The position numbers and the translations under genes are program-made. Below the pieces are notes generated by a model. It had not been told where the DNA came from and did not search any database. It worked only from the letters and a program-made list of their open reading frames with translations. Shown one piece after another: positions 49,064 through 59,816 of a DNA stretch of 64,000 bases; the stretch's first letter is position 1; the number at the start of each line of letters is the position of its first letter. This DNA is from Psychrobacter sp. JCM 18903 (GTDB taxonomy: Bacteria; Pseudomonadota; Gammaproteobacteria; Pseudomonadales; Moraxellaceae), in contig NZ_BAWJ01000009.1 in assembly GCF_000586475.1 (NCBI RefSeq), positions 88,088-152,087 of the forward strand. Direction: 5' to 3'.

Positions 49064-50224
49064 TTAAAATAACGCTTCTATCCGCAATAATGCCGACGGA
49101 TAGTGGTCCTTATTTGCTGTTTTATCATTATAATAATTTAGCTCTGTTTGTACATAAAGCCACTCTCGCCAGACAGGTTGGCGGTAGCTCATAGCAGGGC
49201 CATAGCTGTTTAATGTTGATTTAGCATGGTCAAAGTAACCGCCAGTAGAGACACCATAAGCCAACTGTTTTTCATTGCCCAAGTAGTGTACTTGTCTGAG
49301 ATCGTTGCTCCAGTCTGTGCTTTCTTCATTGTCTTGATTGCGATAACGGATGGCGGTGCGATTATTGATGAACTGGTCAGCATTTGTCCCATATTGCAGA
49401 TTTATCCCGCCTTTTGCATAGTGCTCACTATCGAGTCCATAACGATAGTAACTATCACTAGTGACAGTCCATTTTTTACTGTCATACCAGTCTTTATCGA
49501 CGCTTACTTTTACGTATAAGTCATCGAGCGAGCGAACCCCGACATCGATATCTGTTTTGACCCCTAACTGCTGCTCAACCTCATGACTAAAACGTGACCA
49601 ACGAAGGGCGATAGAACCATTGTCTTCTCGCGTTTTTCTTCTGTTGACGAGTCCGTCTTGGTTGCTGGTACTTGCTTGGTAAGTATCGCCCGTCACATTC
49701 TGTTTTAAGAAAGTATCTTCATCCAAATCCTCATCACCGATAATCAGACTTAATCTTTTTTCTAATACTGGCAATCGTAAGCGGCCGCGAATCCTAGGTT
49801 CAACGCTCACGTCACTGCCTGATTGTGGGTCGTTGACCCAGCGGGTATCTAGTACAACTCGTAAACTGGCTTTGGCGGGTTTTTTGGGATCCGGCTCGCC
49901 GAACCAACCGTCCATTTTGTGTGCCCATTCATGCAGCTGCTCTTGGACATCTTCGCGGCGTTCGTCCGTCCAATTTTGTGCTCCTTGTACTGATCGAGCA
50001 GACTGCTCGGCAGATGTTTCGGTAGGTTGAGGTCGATAGCCAAATTGATTGAGGTTTTCATCTCGATTAGAGTTAGTATCATGAGATAACGAAGCCGTGT
50101 CAGATTTTAGCGGTTCGACTTTCGGCTCTGTGGTGGACGTAGTATCCGCCCATGCTTGCGTGCATAAACTTAAGCTGGCAAGTGTGTAAAGGGTAATGGT
50201 GTTGAGATTTGCTGGTTTAATCAT
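49064..50224 (-). CDS. Predicted outer-membrane beta-barrel protein
   Basis: 386 residues. Signal peptide (to about 'TQAWADT'), a disordered acidic region, a short helical stretch ('EDVQEQLHEWAHKMDGWFG'), then about 260 residues of alternating strands ('LRVVLDTRWV', 'GRLRLPVLEKRLSLIIGDED', 'TAIRYRNQDNEES', 'VHYLGNEKQLAYGVSTGGYF') ending in 'ALF', the C-terminal Phe used by Bam substrates. No known family recognised. ATG 50224 is preferred over an in-frame TTG at 50236. Confidence 0.72.
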   Translation of the reverse strand: MIKPANLNTITLYTLASLSLCTQAWADTTSTTEPKVEPLKSDTASLSHDTNSNRDENLNQFGYRPQPTETSAEQSARSVQGAQNWTDERREDVQEQLHEWAHKMDGWFGEPDPKKPAKASLRVVLDTRWVNDPQSGSDVSVEPRIRGRLRLPVLEKRLSLIIGDEDLDEDTFLKQNVTGDTYQASTSNQDGLVNRRKTREDNGSIALRWSRFSHEVEQQLGVKTDIDVGVRSLDDLYVKVSVDKDWYDSKKWTVTSDSYYRYGLDSEHYAKGGINLQYGTNADQFINNRTAIRYRNQDNEESTDWSNDLRQVHYLGNEKQLAYGVSTGGYFDHAKSTLNSYGPAMSYRQPVWREWLYVQTELNYYNDKTANKDHYPSALLRIEALF

Positions 50225-50316
50225 GGAGAGCTTCAATTACTTTGGGTAGCTAAAAAGGACAAACAAAAGTATTATGCCATAGGTCGTTAAGCACATACAT
50301 ATAGAGGCGCTATTAT

Positions 50317-51093
50317 ATGAAAGTTTTAATCATTGTAAGCTTGTTTCTGATGGTCTTGCCTTCAGCACATGCTGAAATATCTCTTGATGTCAGGCAAGCT
50401 GTTGAAAAAATTATGAGTGTTTATTACAGTTCAAGCTATGATAAGTTGCGTGGTTGTACCTTGTATGATGACGGCTCAGAAATCTATTGCCTTGCTCCTA
50501 AGCATTATGAATTTAAAAACATCGAGGGAGTAGATACTTTATATGTATTGGTTTCTGGTGATACGGTGGAAGATGGTGCACGAGTGACACCAGGATTTGG
50601 CGGTTTATTCATACTTTATAAATTAGGCAACTCTTGGGTCGTCTCTGCAAGCGAGCCTTACATAAGAAATGGTGGAGCAGGTCGAAGTCAGCTGATAGGT
50701 TTTAATTTAAGAGAAGTGGGTGCTGATAGGTACGGTTGGGTAGGTAAGTTTTGTGGCTCCGGTGCAGGTGGTCAAACCAATTGTTCTTGGAGTATGTACG
50801 CTGCTATGACAAGTGGTAAAGTCGAAGAAGTGGCAAGATTGGATTTAGATTATTCGTATGAGCTTATGAGTAAACCGTCATATGGTGAAGCTGAAAGTGA
50901 TGTTAGTATCAATACAGGTGGGGTTATGACTCAAGGCTTTTATCCCTTAAAAGTCACTGTCGATTACGAACACGGTCTTTATGATAACAACTACGAGCCA
51001 ATACCCTCTAGTCTGGATAAAGGCACAGATAGCTTTATTGTAGAGTTCAACGAGCAGACACAGACGTTTAACTTGCCAGATGATAAAAGTTAA
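50317..51093 (+). CDS. Exported protein of unknown function
   Basis: 258 residues. Clear signal peptide ('MKVLIIVSLFLMVLPSAHA'), then a soluble domain with four Cys, of which two pairs could form disulfides ('RGCTLYDDGSEIYCLAP' and 'FCGSGAGGQTNCSW'). Followed by a Gly/Ser-rich C-terminal part. No known domain. Divergent from the outer-membrane protein gene. Confidence 0.68.
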   Translation: MKVLIIVSLFLMVLPSAHAEISLDVRQAVEKIMSVYYSSSYDKLRGCTLYDDGSEIYCLAPKHYEFKNIEGVDTLYVLVSGDTVEDGARVTPGFGGLFILYKLGNSWVVSASEPYIRNGGAGRSQLIGFNLREVGADRYGWVGKFCGSGAGGQTNCSWSMYAAMTSGKVEEVARLDLDYSYELMSKPSYGEAESDVSINTGGVMTQGFYPLKVTVDYEHGLYDNNYEPIPSSLDKGTDSFIVEFNEQTQTFNLPDDKS

Positions 51094-51130
51094 GATGAAA
51101 AGTACTTATTATCTTTAGCGGTTACTGTAT

Positions 51131-51920
51131 TTATCTTTGTCTATCGAGTATCACTTCAGGCATCGTGTCAAGATAGCTGCTAACAGCTAAGTGATCACCA
51201 TTTGAATCAAAATAATAAAAATTATTGCCTTTCAAAAACTTAAAAGTATCTATGTAATAATTATCAATGAAAATAGGCATGTCATACTCCGTAGGACGAT
51301 TATTTTATTATCTTTATTTATCATGCCATAACCATTCTCTTTTGCCACGACTGCCAAGCCATTATGAAACGAATCAGCATTCAGATAGTTTAAGGGTACA
51401 ACAGTCTTTCCACTGCTATCAATATAACCCCACAATTCATCCTTTCTTACAGGTGCTAGTCCTTCTGAGAAATACCTGATTTCGTCAAACTGATATGGAA
51501 TAGTAAGTTCGCCAGTATCATTAATAACACCCCATTTACCCTCGTACTCAACAGCCGCCTTACCTTCAGAAAAAGGTCTGACATCATCATATATTATCGG
51601 AATAATGACTTGGTTTTTTTTGTTGATGTATCCATGATGTTCATTTTTTTAACGATGGCGAGTCCTTCAGAAAACTCAGCAGTAAAGTTATAACTGAATG
51701 GAACGATGATATTGGCTTGTTTATCAATAAAACCATATTTCCCATCTTTCTGAGCACTTGCTAAACCTTCATTAAAGTCACATAGCTCACCCCAACTTAC
51801 ACCTTCCGACAACTTATATCCTGGCAATAATCCGCATGCTATTGCGTAATTACTTAAAGACAAGCTAAAAGCTAGGATGAGTGTGGTCAATAATTTTTTG
51901 ATAACGGAATCCTTAGTCAT
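51131..51920 (-). CDS. Exported WG-repeat protein
   Basis: About 263 residues after repair of two one-base deletions (near 51645 and 51290). Signal peptide ('LILAFSLSLSNYAIA'), then WG-type repeats of about 30-35 residues: 'EGLASAQKDGKYGFIDKQAN', 'EGKAAVEYEGKWGVINDTG', 'EGLAPVRKDELWGYIDSSG' and 'NGLAVVAKENGYGMINKDN'. The WG (KWGFID) repeat is found in secreted or surface proteins of unknown role. ATG 51920 has GGAG nine bases upstream; the stop is TAA at 51131-51133. Confidence 0.8.
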
Positions 51921-52041
51921 CAACGTCAGCTCCTACGAATTAGATACTATCGATTGGGTATGATATGGGCAATCTAAAGAACAGCCATATCCTATAAAAT
52001 AAAAACGTTAGGTCTTGAGCTGTTTTATTATACAAAAACGC

Positions 52042-55029
52042 TTAATGCGCTTCATCCCAATTCTCGCCAGCACCCGTCTCAACCAATAATGGCACAGAAA
52101 ACTCTACATTCCAGCCTTTTCTACAGCAGTGATTGTCAGTACATCTTGCATGGCATCAGTAACGAGTTGGCTAATTTCATCGACTTTATCGGCATCCACT
52201 TCAAACACCAGTTCGTCATGGACTTGTAGCAGCATTTTGGCTTGCGCTTTTGGCAGTACTTTATCGACGGCAATCATAGCTAACTTAATTAAATCAGCCG
52301 CTGAGCCTTGTAGTGGTGCGTTAATCGCAGCACGTTCAGCGCCTTGTTTGACCATGCGGTTGCTGTGAGTGATATCAGGCGTGTAGAGCTTACGACCTAA
52401 TATCGTCTCGACATAGCCTTGCTCGTGAGCATTGGCACGGGTATTGATCATATAGTTTTTGACACCCGGGTAGCGATCAAAATACATATCAATATAATCT
52501 TGTGCCTCATTGCGGCTCATTTGTAGTTGCTTGGCAAGTCCAAAGGCGCTCATGCCGTACAGTAGACCAAAATTAATGGCTTTGGCATTACGGCGCTCGG
52601 TCGAGGTTACGTCGGAAACATCCTTGCCAAGTACTTCAGCAGCAGTCGCAGCGTGAATATCTAACCCTTCATTAAAGGCGTCAGTTAAGTTTTTATCGCC
52701 TGAGAAATGTGCCATGAGACGCAATTCAATTTGTGAATAATCCGCCGCCAAAATAACGCGACCTTCTGGGGCGATAAAGGCCTGACGAATCAAGCGACCA
52801 GTCGCGGTACGAATCGGAATATTTTGTAAATTGGGATCAGTCGAAGACAAACGCCCAGTACTGGTCAATGCTTGATGATAGCTGGTATGTACGCGATCAG
52901 TTTCGCTATCTGCGACACTATCAAGCGCATCGGTATAAGTGCTTTTGAGCTTAGATAGACCACGATATTCTAAGGTAATATCGACCAATGGATGATCGAT
53001 TTTTGACAGTACGGCTTCACCAGTAGAGTATTGACCTGATTTGGTCTTTTTGCCACCCGGAACGCCGAGTTTTTCAAATAGCATCTCACCAAGCTGCTTC
53101 GGTGAGCCGAGGTTAAACTCTTCTCCTGCCACTTCATAAGCGCGTTTTTCTAGCGCGATAATTTCTTCATCGAAGCGTTTCGATAGCTCATTTAAAAATG
53201 GGCGCTTAATAAGAATGCCGCTTGCTTCCATTTGACAAAGTATTTCGGCGGTTGGTATTTCTAGCTCGTGTAGTAATTTGGCATTATTGGCATCGTTCGC
53301 CAGCTCAACGCTGAACACCTCAAATAGCTGATAAGTAATGTCAGCATCTTCACAAGCATAGTCGCTAGCAATATCGATGGCGACTTGATCAAAGGTAACT
53401 TGCTTAGCGCCTTTACCAGCGACATCTTCATAGTTGATGGTTTGGGTTTGTAGATAATGGCGTGCCAAATCATCCATGCCATGACGAGTGATGGCGGCAT
53501 TAATTACATAGCTGGCAAGCATGGTATCCATCGCCCAATTATTGGGACGAGCATGAATATTACCCAATAAATCGATATCATAATGGCTGAGAATATGGGC
53601 GTCGTACTTTAAATGCTGACCGATTTTACCGATATTTGGGTTTTCTAAAATAGGTTTTAGACGTGTTAAAACGCTATCGCGGTCGAGCTGTTTAGCTATC
53701 AGCTCGTCACCCTCTAGTGCATGTGTCAGTGGTATGTAATAGGCTTCATGCGCTTGTACCGCAAAAGACAAACCGACGATTTGTGCTTGACGCCAATGGA
53801 CGCTAGTGGTTTCGGTATCAATGACAAAGTGCGGTGCAGACTCGAGTAGTTGAACCAGACTCTCAAAAGCTGGTTCGTCGAGCACAGTGTGCCACGCTCT
53901 ATCATGCTGTTTGCCGTTTTGGACATTCTCAATACTGCTTGATTGTAGCGACTTAGCGATTTGCGCTTGTGATTCAGCATCTGCTTGGCTAATTGCAACA
54001 CTTTGTACGCCGTTCCCATTAGCATTGGCTGGATGGTTTGGGTGGTCAAGAGAAGCAAGCTCATTTCTAAACTCAAGCTCGCTATATAGCTCGCGCAGTT
54101 CATCTATATGAGCACAAGGATTGGTATCGATTTTCAAATCATTCCAGTCTTGACCGATATCTAAGTCTGTGACGATAGTGGCCAGTTTGGCATTGAATGG
54201 AATTTCCTTTGCATGCTCAATCAAGCTTTAGCGCCGCGTCCTTTAATAAAACCGATGTGCTTTAACATATTGTCGATATCACCGTACTCAACGAGTAAGT
54301 CTTTCGCCGTCTTTTTACCGATACCCGGCACGCCTTTAATACCGTCAGAGGCGTCACCCATCAAGGTCAAAAAATCAATCATTTGGTTTGGATTAATACC
54401 GAATTTTTCGATGACCGCTTGGGTGTCCGTTACTTTACCCGTGAAGCTGTCTTCCAATATTACGCAGTCATTGACCAGTTGCATCATGTCTTTATCGCCG
54501 GTTGAGATAACCACATGATGACCTTGCTCGACCGCACGGTGCGCCAGTGTGCCGATAATGTCATCCGCTTCTGCACCTTCGATGCGTAACAGTGGAATGC
54601 CTAAGGCGGTCACCAAACGATGGATATAAGGAATTTGCTCCACCAGCTCTATGTCGATGGGCGGACGAGCCGCCTTGTAATCAGCAGACATATGATGGCG
54701 AAAAGTAGGTGACTTGGTATCAAAACAGACCGCCATATGGGTGGGATGATATCGACGCATCAGTTTAGTAGCGCATTGAGCGTGCCACGGATGGCATTCG
54801 TTATTAGCCCCTGCGAGTTTTGCATGGTTTTTGGCAAGGCGTGATAAGTGCGAAACAGGTAATAAGAGCCATCAACCAAAATAAAAGGTGGCTGATTTTT
54901 GTCCACGTGACTGGTGTCCATAGTCGCTACGTTGGGCATGGTATCAAAATTTGGTAAGGCTTTAGGGTCAAGCGCTTGATGCGAGTTGTGGTTATTGTCT
55001 GCGGAGGATTCGGTCATATGGTCAGTCAT
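52042..55029 (-). CDS. polA: DNA polymerase I
   Basis: About 995 residues after repair. 5'-nuclease domain ('LVDGSYYLFRTYHALP', 'EADDIIGTLA', 'STGDKDMMQLV', 'KGVPGIGKKTA'), 3'-5' exonuclease domain with all acidic residues present ('FVIDTETTSV', 'HLKYDAHIL', 'YACEDADITY'), and polymerase domain with motif A 'DYSQIELRLMAHFSG', motif B 'RRNAKAINFGLLYGMS' and motif C 'QVHDELVFEVD'. One-base deletions near 54763, 54226 and 52110 split it. It carries a polar insert of about 100 residues between nuclease and exonuclease domains. ATG 55029 chosen; 55017 is possible. Confidence 0.95.
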
Positions 55030-55160
55030 AAAGGTCACTTATTATTAGGTATCAGATAGAGTAAATATCAGATAAAACGATGCTTCCATTATAACGATAA
55101 AATCAGACCTTGCCGAACTTCTCGATAGTTATGATATTTATACTGCTGACAGACGCTCAT

Positions 55161-55191
55161 AAAAAAAGAACCCAGAATAGTCTGAGTCCTT
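55161..55191 (-). terminator. Terminator after ohr
   Basis: Stem of about 9-10 bp (minus strand GACTCAGA...TCTGGGTTC, with a G-U pair and a possible mismatch) followed by seven T, 35 bases past the ohr stop. Confidence 0.65.
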
Positions 55192-55223
55192 CTATCTTTA
55201 CCAATATATTTATTCTGACAATT

Positions 55224-55637
55224 TTATTTTACTTCTGAAGTCACTTCACTATCGATATTACCGTGAGTCGCTTTAGAATATGGGCAAACTTTATTGGCTT
55301 TTTCGACCAACTTTTGGAACTCATCCGCTGATAGCTCTGTGTTTTCAGCAGTAACATGAATTTTCACGGCTAATTGAAAATTTAAGCCTTCACCTTTCAT
55401 TAAATCTACGGATACTTCAGTGGTAGAGTCAAACTTTGCTTTTTCTGCCCCTTTGACCGCAGCAAGTGCCCCATCAAAGCAAGCTGCATAGCCCATCGCA
55501 AATAACTGCTCTGGATTATTACCGTCTTTATCAGAGCCGGGTGCGACCATATTAATCGTCAAATCACTGTCTTGCAGACTGGCATTACCTGTACGGCCGC
55601 CAGTAACTGTTGCTTTGGTGGAATATAGTGTTTTCAT
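55224..55637 (-). CDS. ohr: Organic hydroperoxide resistance protein (Ohr)
   Basis: 137 residues, OsmC/Ohr fold. Reduces organic hydroperoxides with lipoyl partners. The two reactive Cys are present: C53 in 'GYAACFDGAL' and C118 in 'KVCPYSKATHGN'. Start 'MKTLYSTKATVTGGRTG' is typical for Ohr. No adjacent OhrR regulator gene is in this stretch. Confidence 0.93.
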   Translation of the reverse strand: MKTLYSTKATVTGGRTGNASLQDSDLTINMVAPGSDKDGNNPEQLFAMGYAACFDGALAAVKGAEKAKFDSTTEVSVDLMKGEGLNFQLAVKIHVTAENTELSADEFQKLVEKANKVCPYSKATHGNIDSEVTSEVK

Positions 55638-55916
55638 AACATATCCTTTGTTGTGAGTTTTTATGTTTTAGCAATAAATTTTGATAGGGGATTCAGCATA
55701 ACAAACCAGTGCATGAGCAATATAGGTCAGTCGTAAGTATATACTGTGGATTTGTAAGTGAACTGTTAATAGAATCTTTAGCTGCATTTAACTATCGCAG
55801 GAAAAGCTTAATCGCTATAAGTAACAGAAGTATTAATGTAATATAGGAATATAGCTGTAAAAAATAAAGTTATCAAAATAGATGATAAAAAATCTAACCA
55901 ATAAAGGTCTTATTCG

Positions 55917-56840
55917 ATGAATAAATCAATGGTGTTACCTATTGCACTTTCTTTGCTAACATTTACCCTTGCTGGCTGCGGTGGGGAGGATGATGGTATT
56001 TATGGTTCGGGTAGTAATAAGATTACGCTGACCAGCTTTGACAATAGCTATGATAAGCAAGCGAAAGATAGTGCCATTGCACGCATCGATGAGACCTACC
56101 GTACTGGTGAGCGTGAAATCAAAATAAAAAATATCGTTAATAATTATAGTAATCAAGGTTTGAATACTTTGGACAGAACGGTATTGGCAGACAACTTTGA
56201 AGGGCGACTGGAAAACAAAAACATTGAGGTTGATGGCCGCACAGTCAAACGTCCTATTTATGAAAAAAACAGTAATAACAAGCTAGACTATGAAACCAAT
56301 TATAAGACGCTTAATCTATCAGGCTTGCAGGCAAACAGTTATAGTGCGGGTACTAATATAAATAACAGTCGCGGTATTCTCACGGACTTAAATAATTATC
56401 CTAAGATTCCAGCCAATGCAGAGTTTCCGATAGGCTCTGTTTGCTATATTCCAGTAGTCGAGAGCGAACGCTCGTTTTTAGCCTTTAACGACAAAAACAA
56501 GACGGGATATACATCGCTCGATAAGTGGATTGATGCAGCTGAAAACCGTTTTAGCGATGATAGAGGCTACAGAACCTCTGAGTTTGGTGTAGGCATCGGC
56601 AATAAGCAAAAAGCGGCACAAGTGACGTTCTTTGAATACCGAAATCAGCCTGCTTATCAGTACAATGGTGTCGAATATAACGATGGCACGAATGATAAAA
56701 ATGCTATTTATGAAGCAAATTATGTTGCCAAAGTTGTGGTAAATCCGAATACCAACAGTATTCGCGGTGTGGTGGATTGTACGATAGTCAATGAAGTCGC
56801 AGGAGATTTCTTGGCCGCACAAATCAAACGCTACTATTAA
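55917..56840 (+). CDS. Lipoprotein of unknown function
   Basis: 307 residues. Signal peptide with lipobox 'LAGC' (Cys about 21), then 'GGEDDGIYGSGSN' and a domain rich in Asn, Lys and Tyr. The second half has two Cys ('SVCYIPV' and 'VDCTIVNEV') that could pair. No known domain recognised; outer-membrane or periplasmic location likely. Followed by a terminator ahead of prfC. Confidence 0.72.
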   Translation: MNKSMVLPIALSLLTFTLAGCGGEDDGIYGSGSNKITLTSFDNSYDKQAKDSAIARIDETYRTGEREIKIKNIVNNYSNQGLNTLDRTVLADNFEGRLENKNIEVDGRTVKRPIYEKNSNNKLDYETNYKTLNLSGLQANSYSAGTNINNSRGILTDLNNYPKIPANAEFPIGSVCYIPVVESERSFLAFNDKNKTGYTSLDKWIDAAENRFSDDRGYRTSEFGVGIGNKQKAAQVTFFEYRNQPAYQYNGVEYNDGTNDKNAIYEANYVAKVVVNPNTNSIRGVVDCTIVNEVAGDFLAAQIKRYY

Positions 56841-56873
56841 TCTTAAAAACGCATCATGTTAAAAAAACGGACC

Positions 56874-56910
56874 AACACTCTCTATTTGACTATCTAGGGA
56901 GTGTTTTTTT
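56874..56910 (+). terminator. Terminator after the lipoprotein gene
   Basis: Eleven-bp stem AACACTCTCTA / TAGGGAGTGTT (one G-U) followed by a T run. Confidence 0.82.
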
Positions 56911-57029
56911 ATGCGCTAATTCTGCACCTTGACGCTAAATCCGCTACAATACGCTCATTATTTATTCTATTTAGTTAGATTACTGTCTAAAAGACAGCCT
57001 TTTTGAAGTTAAGGTTGAAGCCAAAAATT

Positions 57030-58625
57030 ATGAGCGTAGATCCAAAGAAATTAAACAAAGAAGTGGCTAAACGCCGTACTTTTGCCATTATCTCGCATCC
57101 CGATGCAGGTAAGACCACCATGACTGAAAAGTTACTGTTATGGGGTCAGGCAATTCAGGTAGTAGGCGAGGTCAAAGGCCGTAAGACCGATCGACATGCG
57201 ACATCAGATTGGATGAGTATGGAGCAAGAGCGTGGTATCTCGATCACCACTTCTGTCATGCAGTTTCCTTATCAAGACCATGTGGTCAATCTATTGGATA
57301 CACCGGGTCACGCCGATTTTAGTGAAGATACCTATCGCACCTTGACCGCTGTGGATAGCGCGCTGATGATGGTCGATGGGGCTAAAGGGGTCGAAGAGCG
57401 AACCATCAAGCTGATGGAAGTCTGCCGCATGCGCGACACGCCAATCATCTCATTTGTCAACAAGCTGGATCGTCAAATTCGTGAGCCGCTTGAGCTGCTT
57501 AGCGAGATTGAGGCAGTGTTAAAAATTAAATGTATTCCAGTGACTTGGCCTATCGGTATGGGACAAGATTTCGTTGGTGTCTACCATCTGACTGAAAACA
57601 AGACCTACCTTTATGAAAAAGGTAATGGCGGCAAGATGACAGTCTCTGAGACCCGCGCGGGCTATGATTATCCAGATATCCGTGAGCGTTTGGGTCAATT
57701 GATGTTTGATGCTTTCGAAGAGTCACTTGAGCTGGTACAAATGGCGTTAGAAGAATTTAGCGTTGAGGCGTTCTTAGCGGGTGAGATGACGCCAGTATTG
57801 TTCGGTACGGCATTGGGCAACTTTGGCGTAAACATGGTACTTGATACCTTGATCAAATATGCACCGCCACCCAAGTCGCATCCGACCAATGAGCGTGAAG
57901 TAGCGGCAACAGAGACGGATTTTAGTGGTTTTGTCTTTAAGATTCAGGCCAATATGGACCCACGCCATCGTGATCGCATTGCATTTTTACGCGTGTGTTC
58001 AGGCAAGTATGAAAAAGGCATGAAGCTAAAGCATGTACGTTTGGGTAAAGACGTACGCATTGCTGATGCGCTGACCTTTTTGGCAGGGGACCGCGAAGCG
58101 TTAGAAGAAGCGTATCCGGGTGATATCATCGGTTTGCATAATCACGGCACCATCTCTATCGGTGACAGTTTTACGGAAGGCGAAGAGCTGAACTTTACGG
58201 GTATTCCACATTTTGCGCCTGAATTGTTCCGCCGTGTCATTCTAAAAGATCCGCTCAAATCAAAAGCCTTGCAAAAAGGGCTACAGCAGCTAAGCGAAGA
58301 GGGCGCGACACAGGTCTTTATGCCGCAGATTAACAACGATTTAATCTTGGGTGCGGTTGGTGTACTACAGTTTGAAGTGGTCGCGCATCGTCTCAAAGAA
58401 GAGTACAAAGTACAGTGTATCTTTGAGCCGGTATCGATTGCCACCGTACGCTGGATTCATTGTGATGATGAAGTGGCATTGGCGAAATTCAAACGCAAAG
58501 CTCATGACCAGTTGTCGCTAGATGGCGGTGGTTATTTAACGTATCTTGCCCCATCACGGGTCAACTTGCAGCTGATGCAAGATCGCTATCCAGAAGTCAC
58601 TTTTAGTAATACTCGTGAGCATTAA
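57030..58625 (+). CDS. prfC: Peptide chain release factor 3
   Basis: 531 residues from ATG 57030 ('[12 protein letters not shown]'). Translational GTPase that removes RF1/RF2 after termination. G1 'SHPDAGKTT', G2/switch '[16 protein letters not shown]', G3 '[14 protein letters not shown]' and G4 'NKLDR' are seen, then '[23 protein letters not shown]' in domain II and '[14 protein letters not shown]' in domain III. The frame is intact. An in-frame upstream TTG (57003) is less likely. Confidence 0.96.
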   Translation: MSVDPKKLNKEVAKRRTFAIISHPDAGKTTMTEKLLLWGQAIQVVGEVKGRKTDRHATSDWMSMEQERGISITTSVMQFPYQDHVVNLLDTPGHADFSEDTYRTLTAVDSALMMVDGAKGVEERTIKLMEVCRMRDTPIISFVNKLDRQIREPLELLSEIEAVLKIKCIPVTWPIGMGQDFVGVYHLTENKTYLYEKGNGGKMTVSETRAGYDYPDIRERLGQLMFDAFEESLELVQMALEEFSVEAFLAGEMTPVLFGTALGNFGVNMVLDTLIKYAPPPKSHPTNEREVAATETDFSGFVFKIQANMDPRHRDRIAFLRVCSGKYEKGMKLKHVRLGKDVRIADALTFLAGDREALEEAYPGDIIGLHNHGTISIGDSFTEGEELNFTGIPHFAPELFRRVILKDPLKSKALQKGLQQLSEEGATQVFMPQINNDLILGAVGVLQFEVVAHRLKEEYKVQCIFEPVSIATVRWIHCDDEVALAKFKRKAHDQLSLDGGGYLTYLAPSRVNLQLMQDRYPEVTFSNTREH

Positions 58626-58658
58626 AATCCCTCATTTCACGAGTTAGTTTATCTTTTA

Positions 58659-58684
58659 AGACACGCCAGCCGTGTCTTTTTTAT
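58659..58684 (+). terminator. Terminator after prfC
   Basis: Seven-bp stem AGACACG / CGTGTCT with a five-base loop, followed by a T run. Confidence 0.78.
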
Positions 58685-58838
58685 TAGCTTAGATTTAGGC
58701 ATGAAACGAGAGAGGGTAGGTAGCTATTCGTTAGCAGGAGACAGCACAACCCTAAAAACACAAACAGTGTTCCTACAATACATCGTCATTGTTACGGTAG
58801 AATATCAAGTAACATCTTATGTTTATAAAAGAGGATAT

Positions 58839-59693
58839 ATGAACGCTGCGAATCAAATTGATATCAATCAGTCAACAATGAATCCGCATTTATCGATGAC
58901 AGCAAGTCGTAGTCGTCTGCTGAGACTGCTTGCCGGCAGTTTACTGCTAGGTAGCATCGCGATGCCTGCCAATGCAGGTAATCTCATCAGTAGCACGGAT
59001 TATCTAGAATATGAGCTGCCTAAAAAAGTGCAAGCACAGTGTGTTGAGCGCGATAATTGTCCAGAAATTGACATCAAATATCTGAAGACCAATCACGGTT
59101 GGATCAATGATATCGCCAATGCGCGTATTAATAATTTAGTCGTCAATAGTAAACCGACTGAATCTGCGCCTATCAAAACGAAGGTCAATCAGACAATGGT
59201 GAAAGCCGCCATTGATGACTTTGCCAGCTCACAGTTTATAGATATGCCAGAGGGCAGTTCATGGGCTTATAGCCTAATGGTAACGCCTGAGTATTTAGGT
59301 CATGTCAGTGATTTTGAACTGTTTGAAATCAATACTTATGTCTTTACTGGTGGCGCTCATGGCATGCCTTATAGCGAATACTTAATATTTGACCTTGGCA
59401 CCAAAAAACAAATCAAGCTTGAGGATATGCTTCAATCAGGCAAGGAATCACGTTTTAAAGCGCTTGCTTATGATGCTTATAAAACGTGGGTCAAAACGGT
59501 TGACGACGATGCCAGCAGTTATGAGAAAAACTGGCCATTTACCTTAAGTGACAATGTGACACTGACGGACAAAGGCATCGATATCCGTTATCAGCATTAT
59601 TCTATCGGCCCATATGCTTATGGTATGCCAGTACTTAGTATCCCGTACAGTAAGCTCGACGGTGTCATAAAGCCGCACTTTATACCTAAATAG
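58839..59693 (+). CDS. Exported DUF3298/RsiV-like protein
   Basis: 284 residues from ATG 58839, which has AGAGGATAT upstream. Signal peptide in residues about 25-52 ('LLAGSLLLGSIAMPANAGN'), an N-terminal DUF4163-like part ('CPEIDIKYLKTNHG'), then the DUF3298 signature 'YVFTGGAHGMPYSEYLIFDL' and 'IRYQHYSIGPYAYGMPVLSIPY'. The same fold occurs in RsiV, a lysozyme-sensing anti-sigma factor, and in Gram-negative periplasmic proteins of unknown role. No sigma factor gene is nearby. Confidence 0.83.
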   Translation: MNAANQIDINQSTMNPHLSMTASRSRLLRLLAGSLLLGSIAMPANAGNLISSTDYLEYELPKKVQAQCVERDNCPEIDIKYLKTNHGWINDIANARINNLVVNSKPTESAPIKTKVNQTMVKAAIDDFASSQFIDMPEGSSWAYSLMVTPEYLGHVSDFELFEINTYVFTGGAHGMPYSEYLIFDLGTKKQIKLEDMLQSGKESRFKALAYDAYKTWVKTVDDDASSYEKNWPFTLSDNVTLTDKGIDIRYQHYSIGPYAYGMPVLSIPYSKLDGVIKPHFIPK

Positions 59694-59816
59694 TTCGGAT
59701 GGTCATTGCATAACTTATTACGGTTTATATTAAAAAAATCGTAAAATCTCTTAAAAAATTGGCAATGATTTATCTAAAACCATTTGAAATTTAATAAAAG
59801 AATAAGGAGTTACCGC

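Noticed and set aside
51131..51920. Two separate small genes instead of one WG-repeat gene
   Set aside because: The repeats run on in consecutive frames with the expected spacing after single-base corrections, and only the first part has a signal peptide and ribosome site.
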